Of a stretch of 64,000 bases of DNA, positions 1 to 8,214 are shown in pieces. Positions within the stretch are counted from its first letter, which is position 1. Every line of letters starts with the position of its first letter. Below the pieces are notes generated by a model. That model was given only the letters and a program-made list of their open reading frames with translations. It was not told the DNA's origin and did not search any database. The DNA comes from Pontibacter rufus (GTDB taxonomy: Bacteria; Bacteroidota; Bacteroidia; Cytophagales; Hymenobacteraceae), in contig NZ_JADQDR010000001.1 of assembly GCF_015694705.1 (NCBI RefSeq), positions 248,001 through 312,000 on the forward strand. The letters are read 5' to 3'. Position numbers and translations under genes: made by a program.

Positions 1-8
1 TTATAGCA

Positions 9-506
9 TTAAAAAAGAATCAGCACCTGGTTCTTCTCCACGTTTTGCCGCTCCTGCACTTTCACTTCTTTCACCACGCCATCACCCGGTGATTTAAGGA
101 TATTCTCCATCTTCATAGCCTCCAGAATCATGAGGGGATCTCCTTTTTTTACTTCCTGCCCCGGCTGCACTTTTATAGCAAGTATAAGCCCCGGCATGGG
201 CGCTTTTACGTCGTTTACCTTCTGCGCGTTGGCGTCGCTCATCCCCAGTTTATCCAGCAGCAAATCAAAACGGTCTTTTACACTTATCGTTTGGGTGATG
301 CCGTTTATTTTAAACGTAAAAGTTTTGGCCTGGTAATCTGCCGAAACCACCTCTGCCGTATACGATTTGCTGTCTTTTATAATATGGTAAGTTCCCGGCC
401 CAATAGGGGAGATGTCCCAGCTAAACGGAGCGCCATCCAGAAGTATATTGTCTTTCTGTATATCAACCTGCCGTGTTTTGCCGTTAGCGGTTTTTACCTG
501 GAGCAT
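9..506 (-). CDS. Biotin carboxyl carrier protein of an acyl-CoA or pyruvate-type carboxylase
   Basis: This protein carries carboxyl-biotin between the biotin carboxylase and carboxyltransferase active sites of a biotin-dependent carboxylase. It has 165 residues. The C-terminal biotinyl domain (about 100-165) contains EAMKMEN at 129-135, so Lys132 is the expected biotinylation site, and an upstream APMPG turn. The N-terminal 80 residues are a beta-rich segment of the kind found in the stand-alone carrier subunits of Bacteroidota propionyl/acetyl-CoA carboxylases. The stop codon is at 9-11, so the gene is complete, but any partner subunits would lie outside the window. It diverges from the aminopeptidase gene across only 87 bp. 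Which acyl-CoA is used cannot be read from this subunit. Confidence 0.9.
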   Translation of the reverse strand: MLQVKTANGKTRQVDIQKDNILLDGAPFSWDISPIGPGTYHIIKDSKSYTAEVVSADYQAKTFTFKINGITQTISVKDRFDLLLDKLGMSDANAQKVNDVKAPMPGLILAIKVQPGQEVKKGDPLMILEAMKMENILKSPGDGVVKEVKVQERQNVEKNQVLILF

Positions 507-593
507 CTTTTGTTTGTGTGGTTTTAAGACCTTAAAGTTAAAGGTTTTCTCAGAGTATTTTTAGAACTTGCCTTCAAAATTAAAACAATCCCC

Positions 594-3137
594 ATGAATC
601 ATAGGTTTTTAAGTGCGGTTGGCCTGATGGCAGCCATGGCTTTTACCACGGGCTGCGGAACAAGTAAAACCGTTGCTGATACAAATACGGCTCCCGTAGC
701 AACAGCAGTTAAAGAGGCTGCCCCTGCCGACAGCGTGCCTGCCTGGGCGCCTAAAAAGTATACTTTTAACCCGAGCCGCACCTTAGAGAACGACCTGCTG
801 CACACGACCTTGCGCGTTAGCTTCGACTGGCAGAAACAATACCTGAACGGCACCGCCGAAATTACGGCCAAGCCATACTTTTACCCGCAGAACACGCTGG
901 TGCTCGATGCCAAAGGTATGGACATCCATAGTGTTAGCCTGATGAAAGGTTACGATGGCACACCGCTCAAGTATGACTACGACAGACAAAAGCTCACCAT
1001 CCATCTTGATAAGACATATACCCGCGACGAGCAATATGTGGTGGAGATAAACTATACAGCCAAGCCTAATGAGCTTCCGGCGGGCGGCAGTGCAGCCATC
1101 ACCGAAAACAAAGGCTTATACTTTATCAACCCGCTGGGGCAGGAGCCCGGCAAACCGCAGGAGATCTGGACACAGGGCGAGACAGAAGCCAACTCTGCCT
1201 GGTTCCCGACCACCGACTCGCCGAATGAGCGCATGACACAGGATATTTACATTACTGTTGACCCGAAGTATACAACTTTGTCGAACGGCGCCTTCATGTA
1301 CTCGCGGCAGAACGCCGACGGCACCAAAACAGATTACTGGAAACAGGAACTGCCCGCAGCGCCATACTTGACCATGATGGCGATTGGTGAGTTTGCCGTA
1401 GTAAAAGACAAATGGCGCGACAGGGAAGTGAACTATTATGTGGAGCCGGCTTACAAAGGCACTGCCAAAGATATTTTCGGGCACACGCCTGAGATGATGG
1501 AGTTTTTCTCTACAAAGTTGGGTGTGGCTTATCCCTGGGCTAAGTATGCGCAGGTTGTGGTGCGCGATTTTGTATCGGGGGCAATGGAGAATACGTCTGC
1601 TACCGTGCTGATGGAAGATCTGCAACTGAACAAGCGCGAGCTGCTGGACAAGAACTGGGATGGCATCATCGCGCACGAGCTGTTTCACCAGTGGTTTGGT
1701 GATTATGTAACAACGGAATCCTGGTCTAACCTGCCGCTTAACGAGTCGTTTGCCAACTATTCGGAATACTTGTGGGCAGAGCATAAATTCGGGCCTGATG
1801 AGGCGGCCTACCTGCAGATGGACGAGTTGGGCCAGTACCTGGATGAAGCCGAGACAAAACGCGAGCCGCTCATCCGTTACTACTACAAAGACCGCGAAGA
1901 CATGTTTGATGCGCACTCCTACGCCAAGGGAGGCCGCGTGCTGCACATGCTCCGCAAACTGGTAGGCGACGATGCCTGGTGGGCCTCCCTGAATTTATAC
2001 CTGACGCGCAACAAGTTTACTGCTGTGGAGGTTGCCGAGCTGCGCATGGCTTTTGAAGATGTAACAGGCAAAGACCTGATGTGGTTTTTCAACCAGTGGT
2101 TTATGAAGCCTGGTCACCCGGAACTGAAAGTGGAACATACTTATCAGAACGGGCAACTCACGCTACATGTAGTGCAGCAACAGGACACGACTTATATGCC
2201 TGTGTACCGCCTGCCGCTTCAGGTTGCGGTTTGGGCCAATGGCAAGCGCGCAGATTATCCGATCGTTATCGACAAAGCAGACCAAACTTTCACCTTCCAG
2301 GTGCCGGCGCAACCGCAACTGGTGCTGTTTGATGCTGAGAACCAATTGTTAGGTACCGTGGACGATGATAAAACGGAGCAGGAACTGGTGTACCAGTTTT
2401 ACAATGCAAACAGCTTTGCAGCCAAAGCTGCAGCCATAGCAGGCCTGAAGGATAAATTGGCAAACCCGGAGGTAATGAAAATGATGCAGGCAGCGCTGAA
2501 AGACGATTTCTGGCGTGTGCGAAGTATGGCCGTTAACACGCTCAGCAGCCTGAAAGAAGGCCAGGCTGCCGTAGTAGAAAATGAAATCAAGCAGCTGGCA
2601 CAACACGATGAAAGAGGCGCTGTGCGTGCCGACGCCATACTTACCCTGGCAGGCTGGGGTGCAGGCAAGTATAAAACCATTTACGAGCAGGCGCTGAAAG
2701 ACAGCTCTTATCAGGCAGCAGCGGCGGGTATTCTGGCTTATGCCGGCACGGGCGCACCCGATGTCAAAGCTAAACTGGCCAGGTTTGATCAGGAAAAAAA
2801 CGAAGAAATTGTGTTAGCGCTGGCCACTTACTACGCCGTGCAGGGCGGCCCGGAGAAGTATGACTGGTTTATGAAACAGGTGAAGCAGGCGAAAGGAGGC
2901 ACGCTGTATTACCTGTTGCAAAGCTTTGGGGCTTACCTGGCCAGCAACAGCCAGTCCAATACCCCGGAAGCCATTGCGCTGCTCGCCGACTTGGCCCAAA
3001 ACAATAATTTATACTATGTAAGAGGTTCAGCCTATCAGGCACTTATGGTGATGTCGGAGCGGCCGGAAGTGCAGCAGGTATTGCAGAAAATCAGGCAGCA
3101 GGAGAAGGACGAGCGCCTGCTGGAGATGTATAACTGA
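594..3137 (+). CDS. M1 family zinc aminopeptidase, predicted lipoprotein
   Basis: A gluzincin aminopeptidase that removes N-terminal residues from peptides, probably at the cell envelope. The N-terminus is a lipoprotein signal with a TTGCG lipobox (Cys21). The exopeptidase motif GAMEN is at 329-333. The zinc site is HELFH at 361-365, with the third ligand Glu384 at the canonical spacing. The catalytic Tyr would lie in the DAHSYAKGG stretch near 438-446. Residues beyond about 600 are Ala-rich helical repeats resembling HEAT/ERAP1-C repeats. The length of 847 is normal for the family. The ATG at 594 was chosen because the signal peptide starts there. The peptidase assignment is secure; the substrate is unknown. 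Confidence 0.95.
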   Translation: MNHRFLSAVGLMAAMAFTTGCGTSKTVADTNTAPVATAVKEAAPADSVPAWAPKKYTFNPSRTLENDLLHTTLRVSFDWQKQYLNGTAEITAKPYFYPQNTLVLDAKGMDIHSVSLMKGYDGTPLKYDYDRQKLTIHLDKTYTRDEQYVVEINYTAKPNELPAGGSAAITENKGLYFINPLGQEPGKPQEIWTQGETEANSAWFPTTDSPNERMTQDIYITVDPKYTTLSNGAFMYSRQNADGTKTDYWKQELPAAPYLTMMAIGEFAVVKDKWRDREVNYYVEPAYKGTAKDIFGHTPEMMEFFSTKLGVAYPWAKYAQVVVRDFVSGAMENTSATVLMEDLQLNKRELLDKNWDGIIAHELFHQWFGDYVTTESWSNLPLNESFANYSEYLWAEHKFGPDEAAYLQMDELGQYLDEAETKREPLIRYYYKDREDMFDAHSYAKGGRVLHMLRKLVGDDAWWASLNLYLTRNKFTAVEVAELRMAFEDVTGKDLMWFFNQWFMKPGHPELKVEHTYQNGQLTLHVVQQQDTTYMPVYRLPLQVAVWANGKRADYPIVIDKADQTFTFQVPAQPQLVLFDAENQLLGTVDDDKTEQELVYQFYNANSFAAKAAAIAGLKDKLANPEVMKMMQAALKDDFWRVRSMAVNTLSSLKEGQAAVVENEIKQLAQHDERGAVRADAILTLAGWGAGKYKTIYEQALKDSSYQAAAAGILAYAGTGAPDVKAKLARFDQEKNEEIVLALATYYAVQGGPEKYDWFMKQVKQAKGGTLYYLLQSFGAYLASNSQSNTPEAIALLADLAQNNNLYYVRGSAYQALMVMSERPEVQQVLQKIRQQEKDERLLEMYN

Positions 3138-3188
3138 GTGCCTGAAGGCAGATTGCCGTAATTATTTTAACTTTTTTTCAGAGAATAT

Positions 3189-3218
3189 TTGACAGGAAAG
3201 AAAAAGCGGTTAATTTTG
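3189..3218 (+). promoter_or_regulatory. Bacteroidota-type promoter for the tRNA-Tyr/Gly/Thr-tuf section
   Basis: TTG at 3189-3191 and TAATTTTG at 3211-3218 are separated by 19 nt and match the primary-sigma consensus of Bacteroidota (-33 TTG, -7 TAnnTTTG). The start would fall near 3224, about 75 nt before tRNA-Tyr. Confidence 0.75.
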
Positions 3219-3300
3219 CATCTCCTTAAACCGAAGAACGCTTCTGAAGCGGAAACTTTGAGAGGAAACGTTCTGCTGATTTGACGTAGAATCAGCTTTT

Positions 3301-3383
3301 GGGGAGATTCCAGAGTGGCCAAATGGAACGGACTGTAACTCCGTTAGCGTAAGCTTTCGCAGGTTCGAATCCTGCTCTCCCCA
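3301..3383 (+). tRNA. tRNA-Tyr (GTA)
   Basis: The sequence folds as a class II tRNA. The acceptor stem GGGGAGA pairs exactly with TCTCCCC, the anticodon loop is CTGTAAC with anticodon GTA, there is a long variable arm, and the T loop is TTCGAAT. The length of 83 nt fits tRNA-Tyr. CCA is not encoded (ACG follows the acceptor). Confidence 0.97.
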
Positions 3384-3462
3384 CGGTTGAATATTGAATG
3401 ATTGAATAATATTCTTGTTTTTCTATTCACTCATTCAGAATTCAGTTATTCAAAATTAATAA

Positions 3463-3535
3463 GCGGGAGTAGCTCAGTTGGTAGAGCGATAGCCTTCCAA
3501 GCTATAGGCCGCGAGTTCGACCCTCGTCTCCCGCT
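3463..3535 (+). tRNA. tRNA-Gly (TCC)
   Basis: The acceptor stem GCGGGAG pairs with CTCCCGC. The D arm is AGCTCAGTTGGTAGAGC, the anticodon loop CTTCCAA gives TCC, and the T loop is TTCGACC. It is 73 nt long with no encoded CCA and lies 79 nt downstream of tRNA-Tyr. Confidence 0.97.
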
Positions 3536-3578
3536 CAATTTTAAGAAGAGATTGATTTTAACTTGCGATTTTTTAAGG

Positions 3579-3611
3579 AAAGGAACTTCATTTCGATGGA
3601 ATTCCTTTTTA
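3579..3611 (+). terminator. Weak hairpin with T-run between tRNA-Gly and tRNA-Thr
   Basis: AAAGGAA (3579-3585) pairs with TTCCTTT (3602-3608), followed by further Ts. The stem is only 7 bp with a 16-nt loop, so it may be a partial terminator or a processing site. No convincing promoter was seen between it and tRNA-Thr. Confidence 0.35.
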
Positions 3612-3648
3612 TTGTAAGCTAAGATTTAGGCGCTTCGGAAATATTTAA

Positions 3649-3720
3649 GCCGACGTAGCTCAGGGGTAGAGTGCTTCCTTGGTAAGGAAGAGGTCGTGGG
3701 TTCAATTCCCATCGTTGGCT
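3649..3720 (+). tRNA. tRNA-Thr (GGT)
   Basis: The acceptor strand GCCGACG pairs with CGTTGGC with one G-T pair. The anticodon loop CTTGGTA gives anticodon GGT, and the T loop is TTCAATT. The length is 72 nt. It sits 70 nt before tuf, the usual tRNA-Thr/tuf arrangement. Confidence 0.96.
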
Positions 3721-3790
3721 CAAAGTCCGTTACGTGTTTAAAAAGCGCAACATACACTTAAACGTTTTAACCTTAATTTAATATCATACA

Positions 3791-4978
3791 ATGGCTAAAG
3801 AAACATTTGACCGTAGCAAACCGCACGTAAACATCGGTACAATCGGTCACGTTGACCACGGCAAAACAACTTTGACTGCTGCCATTACCCAGGTATTGGC
3901 TGGCAAAGGTCTGGCTCAGATGAGAGATTTCTCTTCTATCGATAACGCACCAGAGGAAAAAGAAAGAGGTATTACTATCAATACGTCTCACGTAGAATAT
4001 GCTACTGAGAACCGCCACTATGCACACGTTGACTGCCCGGGTCACGCTGACTATGTGAAGAACATGGTTACTGGTGCTGCCCAGATGGACGGTGCTATCC
4101 TGGTAGTAGCTGCTACTGACGGCCCGATGCCGCAAACGCGTGAGCATATCCTGCTTGCCCGTCAGGTAGGTGTTCCGCAGCTGGTGGTATTTATGAACAA
4201 AGTAGACATGGTGGATGATCCCGAGCTGTTAGAGCTGGTGGAGATGGAAATTCGTGAACTGCTTTCTTTCTATGATTTCGATGGCGATAACATTCCTGTA
4301 ATTCAGGGTTCTGCTCTCGGCGGTCTGAACGGCGATGCAAAATGGGTGAAGTCTATCGAAGATTTGATGGAAGCTGTTGATAACTGGATTCCGCTTCCTG
4401 AGCGTCTGGTGGACCTTCCTTTCCTGATGCCTGTTGAAGACGTGTTCTCTATCACTGGTCGTGGTACTGTTGCTACCGGCCGTATCGAGCGTGGTGTAAT
4501 CAACTCTGGCGAGCCGGTAGAAATTCTGGGTATGGGTGCTGAAAACTTGAAATCAGTTGTTACTGGTGTTGAGATGTTCCGCAAGATACTCGACAGAGGC
4601 GAAGCTGGTGACAACGTTGGTCTGCTGCTGCGTGGTATAGAGAAATCTGATATCCGTCGTGGTATGGTTATCTGTAAGCCAGGTTCCGTGAAGCCGCACA
4701 CAGAGTTCAAAGCTGAAGTTTACGTACTGTCCAAAGAAGAAGGTGGCCGTCACACGCCATTCTTTAACAAGTATCGTCCGCAGTTCTACCTGCGTACAAC
4801 AGACGTTACAGGCGAAATTATGCTGCCGGAAGGTGTAGAAATGGTTATGCCAGGCGACAACATCACTATCACGGTGAAGTTAATCAACAAGGTAGCCATG
4901 GAGAAAGGTCTGCGTTTCGCTATCCGTGAGGGTGGCAGAACAGTAGGTGCCGGCCAGGTAACTGAAATCCTTGACTAA
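3791..4978 (+). CDS. tuf: Elongation factor Tu
   Basis: GTPase that delivers aminoacyl-tRNA to the ribosomal A site in the cytoplasm. The G1 motif GHVDHGKT is at 19-26, DCPGH (G3) at 81-85 and NKVDMVDD (G4) near 136-143. The RGITI switch I segment is at 59-63. Domains 2 and 3 follow, with the [13 protein letters not shown] and [15 protein letters not shown] stretches. The length of 395 is normal. The gene lies between tRNA-Thr and tRNA-Trp, and a terminator follows 9 nt after the stop. No second copy of tuf is seen in this window. Confidence 0.99.
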   Translation: MAKETFDRSKPHVNIGTIGHVDHGKTTLTAAITQVLAGKGLAQMRDFSSIDNAPEEKERGITINTSHVEYATENRHYAHVDCPGHADYVKNMVTGAAQMDGAILVVAATDGPMPQTREHILLARQVGVPQLVVFMNKVDMVDDPELLELVEMEIRELLSFYDFDGDNIPVIQGSALGGLNGDAKWVKSIEDLMEAVDNWIPLPERLVDLPFLMPVEDVFSITGRGTVATGRIERGVINSGEPVEILGMGAENLKSVVTGVEMFRKILDRGEAGDNVGLLLRGIEKSDIRRGMVICKPGSVKPHTEFKAEVYVLSKEEGGRHTPFFNKYRPQFYLRTTDVTGEIMLPEGVEMVMPGDNITITVKLINKVAMEKGLRFAIREGGRTVGAGQVTEILD

Positions 4979-4986
4979 TGACCTTA

Positions 4987-5027
4987 AACAAACCCGCTCC
5001 TGGAAGATTTTCGGGAACGGGTTTGTT
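4987..5027 (+). terminator. Intrinsic-type hairpin after tuf
   Basis: A 10-bp stem pairs 4987-4996 with 5018-5027 (core CAAACCCG/CGGGTTTG) around a 21-nt loop, starting 9 nt after the tuf stop. An AT-rich but not pure T tail follows. Its right arm contains the TTG of the next promoter. Confidence 0.7.
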
Positions 5028-5053
5028 ATAATAAAAAGTATTACATAAATTTG
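5023..5053 (+). promoter_or_regulatory. Promoter for tRNA-Trp-secE-nusG-rplKAJL section
   Basis: TTG at 5023-5025 and TAAATTTG at 5046-5053 are 20 nt apart and match the Bacteroidota consensus. The predicted start near 5058-5060 lies inside the left arm of the next hairpin. Confidence 0.7.
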
Positions 5054-5087
5054 CACTCCATTTGAGAAAAATGGCGTGCATTTTTTT
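5052..5087 (+). terminator. Hairpin plus T7 directly before tRNA-Trp
   Basis: TGCACTCCATT (5052-5062) pairs with AATGGCGTGCA (5070-5080) with one mismatch and a 7-nt loop, followed by seven Ts at 5081-5087. This is the shape of an intrinsic terminator. Transcripts starting at the overlapping promoter would lack part of the left arm, so it should act mainly on read-through from tuf. Confidence 0.6.
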
Positions 5088-5160
5088 ACGGGTGTAGCTC
5101 AATTGGTAGAGTAGTGGTCTCCAAAACCATTGGCTGGGAGTTCGAGTCTCTCCACCCGTG
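5088..5160 (+). tRNA. tRNA-Trp (CCA)
   Basis: The acceptor strand ACGGGTG pairs exactly with CACCCGT. The anticodon loop CTCCAAA gives anticodon CCA, and the T loop is TTCGAGT. It is 73 nt long and lies 29 nt before secE, the tRNA-Trp/secE/nusG order common in bacteria. Confidence 0.97.
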
Positions 5161-5189
5161 CATTTTTAAACTATCTGGTAAAGCGAAGT

Positions 5190-5381
5190 ATGAGCAAGGT
5201 AAGCAGCTATATAAACGAGACGGTAGAGGAGATGAAGACAAAGGTCTCCTGGCCAAGTTATTCTGAACTGCAGAACAGTTCTGTGCTGGTATTGATTGGC
5301 TCTGTAATTTTTGCTCTGGTAGTTGGTGTAATGGATTTTGCATTCGATACAACGCTGACATGGTTTTACAACCAGTTTTAA
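5190..5381 (+). CDS. secE: Preprotein translocase subunit SecE
   Basis: Small inner-membrane subunit that clamps SecY in the Sec translocon. From the ATG at 5190 it has 63 residues: an amphipathic N-terminal helix with the KVSWPSYSEL signature and one transmembrane helix (VLVLIGSVIFALVVGVMDF). An upstream in-frame start at 5130 was rejected because it would overlap tRNA-Trp and add residues not found in SecE. nusG follows after 9 nt. Confidence 0.96.
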   Translation: MSKVSSYINETVEEMKTKVSWPSYSELQNSSVLVLIGSVIFALVVGVMDFAFDTTLTWFYNQF

Positions 5382-5390
5382 TAGAAAGCT

Positions 5391-5948
5391 ATGGCTGATT
5401 TAAAATGGTATGTAGTGCGCGCAGTTAGTGGACAGGAAAAGAAAGCAAAAGCTTATCTCGAAAACGAGGTAATACGGCAGAACCTGGAAGAATACGTGCC
5501 GCAGGTATTAATACCGGCGGAGAAAGTATACGAGATGCGGGCCGGCAAAAAGCGAATCAGGGAGCGTAATTTCTTTCCCGGCTATGTGCTTGTGCACGCA
5601 GATCTTTCGCATGGCGAAGCAGAACACATTATTATCAGTACACCGGGTGTTATTGGCTTTTTAGGCTCAAACGAAGGAGCCAATATTAAAAAGCCGGTAC
5701 CCTTGCGCCAGTCGGAGGTAAACAGAATACTGGGAACCGTAGATGAGGCCGAAGAACAGGTAGAAGTGCTGGATACGCCGTTTATAGTAGGCGAACTGGT
5801 GAAAGTAATGGATGGTCCTTTCAGCGGATTTTCCGGAACAGTAGAAGAAGTGTTTGAGGAGCGTAAGAAGCTGAACGTGATGGTTAAAATATTTGGCCGG
5901 AACACCCCAGTGGAGCTCAATTACATGCAAGTGGAAAAAGAATCGTAG
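5391..5948 (+). CDS. nusG: Transcription termination/antitermination factor NusG
   Basis: Binds the RNA polymerase clamp, promotes processivity and couples transcription to translation or Rho. It has 185 residues with an N-terminal NGN domain (KWYVVRAVSGQEKKAKAYLE) including FFPGYVLVHADL. The C-terminal KOW domain starts near 125, with FIVGELVKVMDGPFSGFSG. It lies between secE and rplK with short gaps (9 and 12 nt) and is almost certainly co-transcribed with them. Confidence 0.98.
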   Translation: MADLKWYVVRAVSGQEKKAKAYLENEVIRQNLEEYVPQVLIPAEKVYEMRAGKKRIRERNFFPGYVLVHADLSHGEAEHIIISTPGVIGFLGSNEGANIKKPVPLRQSEVNRILGTVDEAEEQVEVLDTPFIVGELVKVMDGPFSGFSGTVEEVFEERKKLNVMVKIFGRNTPVELNYMQVEKES

Positions 5949-5960
5949 TAAAAACAAATA

Positions 5961-6404
5961 ATGGCAAAGGAAATAAAAGGTTATCTGAAGCTTCAGATAA
6001 AGGGAGGTGCCGCGAATCCATCGCCACCGGTAGGACCTGCACTTGGTTCTAAAGGCCTCAACATCATGGAGTTCTGTAAGCAGTTTAATGCCAGAACTCA
6101 GGATAAGGCCGGGCAAGTGTTACCAGTATTGATTACAATGTACGCAGATAAGTCCTTCGACTTTGTGGTGAAAACACCGCCTGCTCCGGTATTGTTAATG
6201 GATGCTGCTAAAATTAAGGGAGGTTCTAAAGAGCCAAACCGTAACAAAGTAGGTTCAGTTACATGGGATCAGATTAGGGAGATCGCAGAAACTAAAATGC
6301 CTGATTTAAATGCTTTCAAAATAGAATCAGCTATGAAGCAAGTAGCCGGTACAGCCAGAAGCATGGGCATTACAGTATCTGGTAACGCTCCGTGGAACGA
6401 CTAA
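5961..6404 (+). CDS. rplK: 50S ribosomal protein L11
   Basis: Forms the GTPase-associated centre of the large subunit with 23S helices 43-44. The 147 residues begin with the L11 N-terminal domain including the proline-rich [11 protein letters not shown] segment, which contacts elongation factors. The C-terminal rRNA-binding domain ends with the family signature around [10 protein letters not shown]. It is 12 nt after nusG and 12 nt before rplA. Confidence 0.98.
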   Translation: MAKEIKGYLKLQIKGGAANPSPPVGPALGSKGLNIMEFCKQFNARTQDKAGQVLPVLITMYADKSFDFVVKTPPAPVLLMDAAKIKGGSKEPNRNKVGSVTWDQIREIAETKMPDLNAFKIESAMKQVAGTARSMGITVSGNAPWND

Positions 6405-6416
6405 TAAGCGAAGGAA

Positions 6417-7109
6417 ATGGCGAAGAATTCAAAGAAAAGAAAAGAGGCTTTAAGTAAAGCCGATCTTTCTAAAGAGTATGCTTTAACAGATGCTGCCGGC
6501 GTAGTAAAAGATATCACTTATACTAAGTTTGATGCTTCTGTAGACATTGATGTGCGCCTGGGTGTTGACCCGCGCAAAGCAGACCAGATGGTACGCGGTA
6601 TTGTTACACTGCCGCACGGCACGGGTAAGGATATCAAAGTGCTTGCGCTTGTTACACCTGACAAAGAGCAGGAAGCACGCGATGCCGGTGCCGATTATGT
6701 AGGTCTGGACGATTATATTCAGAAAATTGAAAAAGGCTGGACAGATGTGGATGTGATTATCACCATGCCTGCTGTAATGGCCAAAGTAGGTCGTCTGGGT
6801 AGAATCCTGGGACCACGTAACCTGATGCCAAACCCTAAATCCGGTACTGTTACGCAGGATGTTGCCAAAGCGGTGAAAGAGGTTAAAGCCGGTAAAATCG
6901 ACTTTAAAGTAGATAAATTTGGTATCATCCACACCAGCGTAGGTAAAGTATCTTTTTCAGCAGAACAGCTGGCCGCCAATGCAGCCGAGGTTATTCATAC
7001 ACTCAATCGCCTGAAGCCGGCTTCTGCAAAGGGTACCTATATCAGGAGCATCACGTTGTCCAGCACCATGAGCCCCGCTGTAACCGTTGACAAGAACTTA
7101 GCTATCTAG
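6417..7109 (+). CDS. rplA: 50S ribosomal protein L1
   Basis: Builds the mobile L1 stalk that guides deacylated tRNA out of the E site and commonly represses its own operon. It has 230 residues with the conserved [20 protein letters not shown] signature near 127-146 and [10 protein letters not shown] after it. Only 4 nt separate it from rplJ. No L1-binding mimic was identified in the mRNA by eye. Confidence 0.98.
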   Translation: MAKNSKKRKEALSKADLSKEYALTDAAGVVKDITYTKFDASVDIDVRLGVDPRKADQMVRGIVTLPHGTGKDIKVLALVTPDKEQEARDAGADYVGLDDYIQKIEKGWTDVDVIITMPAVMAKVGRLGRILGPRNLMPNPKSGTVTQDVAKAVKEVKAGKIDFKVDKFGIIHTSVGKVSFSAEQLAANAAEVIHTLNRLKPASAKGTYIRSITLSSTMSPAVTVDKNLAI

Positions 7110-7113
7110 AGAT

Positions 7114-7638
7114 ATGACCAGGGAAGAAAAAGAAATAATTGTACGGGACCTGAGCGAGAAGTTAGCTAATACTAACTACTTCTATATCACCGATGCTTCG
7201 ACCATGACTGTTGCGGGCATCAATGCATTCAGAAGATTAGCATTCGACAGAGGTATAGAATACAAGGTTTACAAGAACACATTGATCAAAAAGGCGCTTG
7301 AAACGCTTAGCGCTGATACAACAGAACTGCAGGGTGTTCTGAAGGGCGCTTCCGGTATTCTGTTCTCTACCGAGTCGGGCAATGCCCCAGCCAAGCTTTT
7401 AAAGGATTTCAGAAAAACGGGCCGCACCCTTCCACTTCTGAAAGGCGCATTTATCGACAGTGGCATTTACGTAGGCGAAGAACAGCTTGAGAACTTAACC
7501 AAAATCAAGTCCAAGCAAGAGCTTATCGGCGATGTTATCGGATTGCTGCAGTCTCCTGCCAAAAATGTTGTTTCTGCCCTACAGAGCAGCGGTGGTAAGC
7601 TGGCTGGTATCCTGAAGACCTTATCAGAAAAAGAATAA
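7114..7638 (+). CDS. rplJ: 50S ribosomal protein L10
   Basis: Base of the ribosomal stalk: it binds 23S rRNA and carries L7/L12 dimers on its C-terminal helix. The 174 residues open with TREEKEIIVRDLSEKL and contain FRRLAFDRGIEYKVYKNTL, typical of L10. The C-terminal helical region (about 135-174) would bind L7/L12. The gene is followed by rplL after 42 nt. Confidence 0.97.
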   Translation: MTREEKEIIVRDLSEKLANTNYFYITDASTMTVAGINAFRRLAFDRGIEYKVYKNTLIKKALETLSADTTELQGVLKGASGILFSTESGNAPAKLLKDFRKTGRTLPLLKGAFIDSGIYVGEEQLENLTKIKSKQELIGDVIGLLQSPAKNVVSALQSSGGKLAGILKTLSEKE

Positions 7639-7680
7639 TTTAAAAACGTAATCAATAAGTAACTTTTAATTGAAATAAAA

Positions 7681-8061
7681 ATGGCAGATTTGAAAGCATT
7701 CGCTGAGCAGTTAGTAAACTTAACTGTTAAAGAGGTTAATGAGCTAGCTACTATTCTTAAGGATGAGTATGGCATCGAGCCAGCTGCTGCAGCGCCTGTA
7801 ATGGTTGCTGGTGGCGGTGGTGCTGAAGGAGGAGCTGCTGCAGAAGAACAAACTTCTTTTGACGTAATCCTTAAGGCAGCTGGTGCCTCTAAGTTAGCAG
7901 TTGTGAAGCTAGTAAAAGAATTGACTGGTCTTGGCCTGAAAGAGGCAAAAGAACTGGTAGACGGTGCTCCTAAAGCAATCAAAGAAGGTGTTGCAAAGGA
8001 CGAAGCAGATTCATTGAAGAAATCTCTGGAAGAAGCTGGCGCAGAAGTGGAGGTTAAATAA
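7681..8061 (+). CDS. rplL: 50S ribosomal protein L7/L12
   Basis: Multicopy stalk protein that recruits translation factors. It has 126 residues: an N-terminal dimerisation domain (about 1-33), an Ala/Gly-rich hinge (about 37-58, [21 protein letters not shown]) and the C-terminal factor-binding domain with [19 protein letters not shown]. The hinge explains the slight excess over the usual 120. It is the last gene before the hairpin that separates the L10 cluster from rpoB. Confidence 0.98.
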   Translation: MADLKAFAEQLVNLTVKEVNELATILKDEYGIEPAAAAPVMVAGGGGAEGGAAAEEQTSFDVILKAAGASKLAVVKLVKELTGLGLKEAKELVDGAPKAIKEGVAKDEADSLKKSLEEAGAEVEVK

Positions 8062-8082
8062 TCTCACTTACCCACATACCGC

Positions 8083-8124
8083 AAACAGGTAGACCTGGCA
8101 GATTCGTCAGGTCTTTTCCTGTTT
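8083..8124 (+). terminator. Two-step hairpin between rplL and rpoB, probable attenuator
   Basis: AGACCTG (8091-8097) pairs with CAGGTCT (8108-8114), and outside it AAACAGG (8083-8089) pairs with CCTGTTT (8118-8124). Ts lie between the two right arms. The position is typical for a partial terminator that lowers rpoBC expression relative to ribosomal proteins. A separate palindrome, ATTCAAAT/ATTTGAAT at 8133-8150, follows. Confidence 0.55.
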
Positions 8125-8214
8125 GTACATAGATTCAAATTTATTTGAATTCTTTCTTGCCCGCAGTTGTTTTGGACTCTGTGTGCTTATAAATGATTAT
8201 AAACGTAAAATTCC

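Noticed and set aside
1116..1946. 276-codon minus-strand frame inside the aminopeptidase gene
   Set aside because: Antisense shadow over the zinc-binding region; composition is not protein-like.
3301..3720. tRNA cluster as an integration site
   Set aside because: No integrase gene and no duplicated tRNA 3' end was seen nearby; the cluster runs straight into tuf as usual.
5130..5189. Longer secE start overlapping tRNA-Trp
   Set aside because: The added residues translate tRNA sequence and do not occur in SecE; the ATG at 5190 gives a normal 63-residue protein.
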